DNA of 48,861 nucleotides, taken from NCBI GenBank assembly GCA_021740045.1, contig JAIPAP010000011.1, positions 1 through 48,861 of the forward strand. The letters run 5' to 3'. The first letter of the stretch is position 1. Every line of letters begins with the position of its first letter. Source of the stretch: Bacteroidales bacterium (GTDB lineage Bacteria > Bacteroidota > Bacteroidia > Bacteroidales > JAIPAP01). Below are positions 43,795 to 48,861 of this stretch, piece by piece. Below the pieces are notes generated by a model that worked only from the letters and a program-made list of their open reading frames with translations, was not told where the DNA came from and ran no database searches. Position numbers and translations under genes: made by a program.

Positions 43795-46700
43795 TTATCT
43801 CATTTTTACAAATTTCGAAGTTTTCACGGTTTCTTCCGTATTGATCATCATGATATAAGCACCTTGGTTCAGGTCGCCGATATTAAGATCAATTTCATGT
43901 TCTCCGCTTCTGCTCAAACTATAGTCCCTGGTTTGAACCATACGACCGTTCAGATCGAATATCTTAATTTGAACATCACCGGGCTTATTGAGGGCAAATC
44001 CGACCTTCGCTTGACTACCGGTAACCGGATTGGGGTATACATTCACATCTTCAAGCTTATTCCTAACAATCTCATCTTCCTGATCATCGATACCTATAAA
44101 TTGCTTGCTTTCGTATAATCCCCGGCCATAGGTGGCAATGTAGATCACGCCGTAATTGTTAACACCGGGATATCCGGGCAACCATGGACGCTGAATGGTT
44201 TGCTGATCAATCATCATAACCGGGATTTCTCCCATATTGGCATTCTCTTGTGTCCATTCGGCACTTTCTACATTGGTTGTGGTATAAATGCCCTTCTCAG
44301 TACCTAACAGTACTGTATTGGTTTGATTCAATACAATGAGAGATGCATATGCCGGCAACTTAGGAAGATTGCTCTGTATTGATGTAAATTCGGGTTCCTG
44401 GTCAATGGCATTGGTTGTGCGATACACATAATTGTCATATCCATAATTACCCAAGGTGGCTATAACGTGAGCGGGATTTTCCTGGTCAACTGTTATGGAA
44501 GTCACCTTGCGGTCCTCCCAGCTTGCAATTTCGGATGTTGAAATAATACAAGTACTCTCACGCACATCGGCCCGGGCTTTATTGTAGGCTAATGCTATAT
44601 TCGATACACGGTAAAGGCTACCTTCCTCGGTACCCACAAACAGGTGGTTTGCATCATGTGAGTACTGGATGCATGTGGGGATTCCCTCAATCTCGGCAAT
44701 CTTGAACCAGTGGCTGGGCAATGAGTCGGGTATAATGGTAAAGTCGAGCATTGAAGGACTCATCCATACCTCATCTTCTATTGCAATGAAAAGCTTGCTT
44801 GAGATGGGGTCTTGCACCTTAATGCTATCACCGGCAGTTAGCTCTTCTTCCAGTGTATATTCAAACGGATAATCATCGGTACCGCTGGGCACAAGAACGG
44901 TTGTGTCGGCCGGGTAATTGATGTCTTCAGCATAGAACATAACCGAATCGCGGCTGTATTCGTTATTAAAACTTTCCCACATCTTCATGGGGGTGTAAGT
45001 GGCGTTCAAATTATCAATGGCACCCACAAGGAATGAAGGTGACATATTTTCCCCACGGTCGTCAGAACGGTAAAGGGTGGAGAAGTTCTCATTAAACTGG
45101 GGATACCCGAATATTACCACTTCAGGCCGGATATGGGAAATAATACCATAACCACCGTTACCATTAATGTATTCAGCAAAAGCAGGAGGATTGGGGCCTA
45201 TTGGACCACCACTCATGCCGGTACTTCCGCCGCCTTCGAGCAGCATAACGCCATTATTGACTGTTCCGCCTATTAGTTCACCTTTACCGGAATGCGATAC
45301 GGTTGTAAACTGGGTGGAAACGTATTGTTTGTTTAATGTATTAAAGGATGCCATGCCATCATAGGTGACTGATACACCACCTGAGTGAGCAATGTACACA
45401 GTATCGGGATTCTGTCCATGGATGGCATAATCATGATGCATCCACTGAACGTAAGTATCATCTCTTTCGCCATTAAGGAGAAATTTCCTGGACGGCTGGG
45501 TCTTTTGCTTCCAGTCATAATAGCCGGTTTCGCTTAGCTTTTCACCCATCCACAAATTAATACCACCAATAATTACCTTATCGGGGTTATTGGGGTATAC
45601 CGAAATGGTACCTGCCATGCTACCGGTACCGGAGAAAGGTGTAAAGTAGTTGCTCCCGCCGGGGCCTACAAGTCGCCAGTTTTCGCCGGCATCGGTTGAT
45701 AGGTATACACCTTCGAGACTACCTTCGGCATCTACCCCCATGGCATAAACATAATTGGGATCGGAGGGGGCAAATTCGAACAGGGTTTTTAATCCATCAC
45801 TTGGCAGATCTTCATCGGTTCCTTCATAAGGAGCATAAGGATTGACTACAATTCGTTCATAAGTGGTATCATTACCTTGAGCCACACTCAGGTTCATGGT
45901 CTTATTAATGGAATCCTTTACAATGCGGTAAGGGTTTTCCGGATCATGTGAAATACATTCAAATACTATTTCCCCCTGTCCGGGATAATGAAATGAAAGC
46001 CCATCAACATTAGCCATTACCACACCATTTTCGGATACCTTCACATCGTATGCCTGACCATTCAAGGTGTCTTTTACCCGAATTTGATCGATGTTCACCG
46101 TATCAACACTCATTCCGGTTGTATCGGCTCCGTAAATGGTCACATCATCGCCGCTCACTTCAATGGAGTCGCATTGAATGTCGTAGGATGCATTGACAAT
46201 GTGAAAAAGGCTGTCGATGTAAAACTTGGGGGTTGTCCATGAACCACCGTCATTAGCTGAATATTGGACACCTCCCCATGTAGCTGCCCACAAAAAATCC
46301 TGATTCGAATCATAATCAATGTTGTTTACAAAAGCCCACTTACCATCGGCTGCTTCCGGATTTGTGCTTTCAATGCGGGTGAAATTCTCACCGTCGGTTG
46401 ATTTGTAAATACCTGAACCAATAAATTCGAATTCCTCTCCTTCCCCGTTGGGTAATGATTCTCCGGTTCCAACGTAAATAGTACCATTGGCAGTTTGTGT
46501 CATGCATGATACTTTTTCGTTAAAATCACTGCCGTCGGTATTGCTCCACAACAGCCCGCCGGTAGTCGATTTCCAGATACCGCCGGTGACTGATCCGGCA
46601 AACAATGTTTTTCCACTTCCATCCTGGTTATCAATCAAAATGGCGCGGGTGCGGCCGGCGTAATTATCGGGACCGCGCTGGCTCCATTCCAATCCAATTT

Positions 46701-46956
46701 CAGCCCCCGACTTGGTCATTTGCTGACTAGCCTCCTGGCCTGCCTTGAGAATATCAACCGGCCCAACCTGGTTGGATGCTTCATTTAAACGCATTACACT
46801 CAGGAAATCTTCCGGTGTTTTCACGTTAACCTCTTCTGATTTTGCCGTTTCAGGCTTTCCATCATTATCTTTTTCAGTGCCTGACGTAGTAAGAATAAAA
46901 ACAGTTACTCCGAGAAAAACGGCTAAAAAGCTAGAAAGTAAATTTTTATTTTTCAT
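43795..46956 (-). CDS. T9SS-sorted BNR/VPS10-type beta-propeller protein
   Basis: A 1053-residue exported protein. An N-terminal hydrophobic segment (about 6-25) serves as signal. The body contains sialidase-like BNR/Asp-box blades (SGIYKSTDGENFTRI, GGVQYSANDGGSWTTP, GVYLSTDAGENWRLV, TLYRSDDRGENM) as in VPS10/WD40-type glycosyl-hydrolase-like propellers. The opening EWSQRGPDNYAGRTRAI is typical of Bacteroidota secreted propeller proteins. The last 85 residues are a T9SS type A sorting domain (VNVYPNPVTGSQAKVGF...GAYIMMINTEE...SKFVKMR). Catalytic residues of a sialidase cannot be identified, so it may only bind. Confidence 0.85.
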   Translation of the reverse strand: MKNKNLLSSFLAVFLGVTVFILTTSGTEKDNDGKPETAKSEEVNVKTPEDFLSVMRLNEASNQVGPVDILKAGQEASQQMTKSGAEIGLEWSQRGPDNYAGRTRAILIDNQDGSGKTLFAGSVTGGIWKSTTGGLLWSNTDGSDFNEKVSCMTQTANGTIYVGTGESLPNGEGEEFEFIGSGIYKSTDGENFTRIESTNPEAADGKWAFVNNIDYDSNQDFLWAATWGGVQYSANDGGSWTTPKFYIDSLFHIVNASYDIQCDSIEVSGDDVTIYGADTTGMSVDTVNIDQIRVKDTLNGQAYDVKVSENGVVMANVDGLSFHYPGQGEIVFECISHDPENPYRIVKDSINKTMNLSVAQGNDTTYERIVVNPYAPYEGTDEDLPSDGLKTLFEFAPSDPNYVYAMGVDAEGSLEGVYLSTDAGENWRLVGPGGSNYFTPFSGTGSMAGTISVYPNNPDKVIIGGINLWMGEKLSETGYYDWKQKTQPSRKFLLNGERDDTYVQWMHHDYAIHGQNPDTVYIAHSGGVSVTYDGMASFNTLNKQYVSTQFTTVSHSGKGELIGGTVNNGVMLLEGGGSTGMSGGPIGPNPPAFAEYINGNGGYGIISHIRPEVVIFGYPQFNENFSTLYRSDDRGENMSPSFLVGAIDNLNATYTPMKMWESFNNEYSRDSVMFYAEDINYPADTTVLVPSGTDDYPFEYTLEEELTAGDSIKVQDPISSKLFIAIEDEVWMSPSMLDFTIIPDSLPSHWFKIAEIEGIPTCIQYSHDANHLFVGTEEGSLYRVSNIALAYNKARADVRESTCIISTSEIASWEDRKVTSITVDQENPAHVIATLGNYGYDNYVYRTTNAIDQEPEFTSIQSNLPKLPAYASLIVLNQTNTVLLGTEKGIYTTTNVESAEWTQENANMGEIPVMMIDQQTIQRPWLPGYPGVNNYGVIYIATYGRGLYESKQFIGIDDQEDEIVRNKLEDVNVYPNPVTGSQAKVGFALNKPGDVQIKIFDLNGRMVQTRDYSLSRSGEHEIDLNIGDLNQGAYIMMINTEETVKTSKFVKMR

Positions 46957-47433
46957 ATAGTTTCGTTTATGAATTATAATATCCGATTTTAAAGTTCAAC
47001 AAAGGGTGGCACAAGTTACACCTTTTTGTAATATGGGCAAATAGTGAATTTTTAAAATTTTTTAACATATCAATTTAAACATATGATTCCCTGACAAATA
47101 TAACGATTTTTCATTATCAGTCCCACATCTCCATAAACCCATATTCCTTCAGAGTGAGCTAAATTATGCATTTTATAAAAAAATCAAAAGCTTCCCCCTT
47201 ATTTAAATAGATATATTAGCACGGAGCAGCTAATTTTTATAGAATTTAAATTATTGGCATGCCTTTCCCTGAGGTTGAAAAAAGGATTTAATAAGAAATT
47301 TATACAGGTACCGGTAAAAAAATATAATTTAGCGGCAATAGGAATGAAGCATTCTACTTTACATTAAATATTATATTCGTACACCGGAACGCTGAAAAAA
47401 TCGCTTAAGTAACATAAACTAAACCCTAACAAG
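46957..47433. other. 477-bp gap between divergent genes
   Basis: No credible gene. On the minus strand a TATATTTG element (plus-strand 47095-47102) may start the propeller transcript. On the plus strand, ATTAGC(47215-47220)/GCTAAT(47229-47234) followed by Ts looks like a weak terminator with no gene before it. TATATTCG at 47372-47379 may be the -7 element of the peptidase gene. Confidence 0.4.
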
Positions 47434-48645
47434 ATGAAACCAGTAAAAAGCGCACTATTTGTATTACTAAGCTTGACGATTACAAGCTTAAACCTGATGG
47501 CACAGGAAGATGATAAAGAAAAAAGCAGTCCTTATGAATTCACCGAGGTGAAAACACTCAAAACCACTCCGGTTAAAGACCAGCACCGGTCAGGAACTTG
47601 CTGGAGCTTTGCTGCTACTTCGTTTCTGGAAACCGAGCTGATACGCATGGGTAAAGGGGAACATGACCTTTCGGAAATGTTTTTTGTGCGGGATGCTTAT
47701 GAAGAAAAAGCCGCCGATTATGTGCGCTATCATGGTAAAACCAATTTCAGCCCGGGTGGGCAGGCTCATGATGTTACCAATACCATGGGTAAGCTTGGCT
47801 TGCTACCGGAAGCGGTTTATACCGGCCGGGAATATGGAACCGAAAAACACACCCATGGCGAGCTGCATACCGTTTTGCAAGGCTATATAAAAGGTGTGAT
47901 CAAAAACCGTAACCGAAAGCTCACCCCTGTTTGGGATGATGCCTTTAATAAGATACTGGATGTTTATTTGGGAGAAGTGCCCGATTCATTCTCCTATCAG
48001 GATAAAACATACACCCCTGTAAGTTTCCGTGATGAAATGGGGCTTAATGCAGACAATTACATTGAGTTAACTTCCTATACCCACCATCCGTTTTATGAGA
48101 AGGTTATCCTGGAGCTTCCTGATAACTGGTCATACGATGAATATTACAACCTTCCCATCGATGAGCTGATGGAAGTTATGCATCATGCTATTAAAAATGG
48201 ATATTCCATTGCCTGGGATGGGGATGTGAGTGAAAAAGGATTTTCACATAATAATGGTGTAGCTATTCTCCCCGAGAAAGACATCACCCACCTGGACGAC
48301 ACAGAAAAAGCCCGCTGGGAAGAACTTACAGAAGAGGAGAAGCAAAAAGAACTGTATGATTTTGATAAGATCGTAAAGGAGAAAAAAGTGACACAGGAGC
48401 TGCGTCAACAAACCTTTAATAATTACCGCTCAACCGATGATCACCTCATGCACCTAACCGGTATCGTTGAAGATCAAGAAGGAACCAACTATTTCGTAAC
48501 CAAAAACTCATGGGACGTTGACAGCAATGATTACGGCGGATACCTTAATATGTCGGAACCTTACGTTCGCATGAAAACCATCGCCATCATGATCCATAAA
48601 GACGCCCTTCCGAAAAAGATCGCCAGGAAGCTGAATGTGAAGTAA
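47434..48645 (+). CDS. Secreted C1-family peptidase (aminopeptidase C/bleomycin hydrolase type)
   Basis: A 403-residue papain-fold cysteine peptidase. The signal peptide is MKPVKSALFVLLSLTITSLNLMA, so it is exported, unlike the cytosolic PepC of firmicutes. The catalytic Cys56 is in RSGTCWSFAATSFLE, His340 in DDHLMHLTGI and Asn358 in VTKNSWD, and the Gln of the oxyanion hole is in PVKDQHRSG. The overall layout and long insertion between Cys and His match peptidase C1B (bleomycin hydrolase) proteins of Bacteroidota. No T9SS sorting domain is present, so it probably remains periplasmic. Single gene. Confidence 0.93.
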   Translation: MKPVKSALFVLLSLTITSLNLMAQEDDKEKSSPYEFTEVKTLKTTPVKDQHRSGTCWSFAATSFLETELIRMGKGEHDLSEMFFVRDAYEEKAADYVRYHGKTNFSPGGQAHDVTNTMGKLGLLPEAVYTGREYGTEKHTHGELHTVLQGYIKGVIKNRNRKLTPVWDDAFNKILDVYLGEVPDSFSYQDKTYTPVSFRDEMGLNADNYIELTSYTHHPFYEKVILELPDNWSYDEYYNLPIDELMEVMHHAIKNGYSIAWDGDVSEKGFSHNNGVAILPEKDITHLDDTEKARWEELTEEEKQKELYDFDKIVKEKKVTQELRQQTFNNYRSTDDHLMHLTGIVEDQEGTNYFVTKNSWDVDSNDYGGYLNMSEPYVRMKTIAIMIHKDALPKKIARKLNVK

Positions 48646-48861
48646 GCCTTTGAAAAAAAACGTTAGAAGTTATGTCGGGATACCAATGACAAGTTTTTAT
48701 TGGATGCTGATTGTAAAATGGTTATGAATTATTCCCAATAAAGTGGGCTAAGTATAAATGCAAAGGTGACTGCAACCCGACGGAGACCCCTGCCTGTCCC
48801 TTTAGCTTTGCCTGAAGTTTTAAAAGTTTAGGTGGAGGCGGAGGGAAAAACGCTTTGCGTT
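48646..48861. other. Non-coding right end
   Basis: No gene or clear terminator is visible after the peptidase stop. The last bases contain AACGC-TTT-GCGTT, a small hairpin cut at the window edge. Confidence 0.4.

Overview
The window is a chromosomal segment of a Bacteroidota bacterium, most likely a Bacteroidales/Marinilabiliales-type relative. Three secreted proteins end in type IX secretion (T9SS) type A sorting domains. SecD and SecF are fused. An OmpA protein has PorE-like architecture. Several genes are preceded by the Bacteroidota promoter element TAnnTTTG, once with a well-spaced upstream TTG. I saw no tRNA, rRNA, IS element, prophage or CRISPR array. Most genes are ordinary core genes. 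Annotated starts were moved to internal ATGs where the longest open frame began at GTG or TTG or ran through a promoter.

Layout. 1-4.5 kb: a truncated CPBP membrane protease (minus), an array of AT-rich dyads, a secreted amidase, a small beta-barrel protein and a YghZ-type aldo/keto reductase. 4.6-6.1 kb: trpB2, preceded by what reads as a complete tryptophan attenuator: a 20-codon leader peptide with four Trp codons, alternative hairpins and an intrinsic terminator. 6.5-8.3 kb: cysK-cysE on the minus strand. 8.5-14.5 kb: an SDR/DUF2867 protein, an MBL-fold hydrolase, a sulfur-amino-acid PLP enzyme divergent from an Lrp/AsnC regulator, and lpdA. 14.7-20.1 kb: rfbC, a lytic transglycosylase, uvrA and a LOG-family protein.

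20.3-23.1 kb (minus): a T9SS-secreted FG-GAP/VCBS protein, closely followed by a small exported protein. 23.3-33.1 kb: secDF, tatA, an OmpA-family protein with an extra degenerate retropepsin-like C-terminal domain, purM, prfA and pyrF. 33.2-37.9 kb: ilvE (minus, with a possible Ile-rich leader ORF), a hybrid histidine kinase, the remnant of a flippase-like membrane gene and an orphan RuvC-fold protein. 38-42 kb: htpG and lemA-TPM-TPM. 42.2-48.6 kb: two T9SS-sorted surface proteins (minus) and a secreted C1-family peptidase.

Functional themes. Amino-acid metabolism is spread across the window: Trp from indole, Cys synthesis, Met/Cys-type PLP chemistry under a neighbouring Lrp regulator, and branched-chain transamination. 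Export and envelope functions are also prominent: SecDF, TatA, OmpA, T9SS cargo, lytic transglycosylase and rhamnose synthesis. The most striking signal is the attenuator in front of trpB2. The next most interesting are the degenerate retropepsin domain, the RuvC-like orphan and the dyad array.
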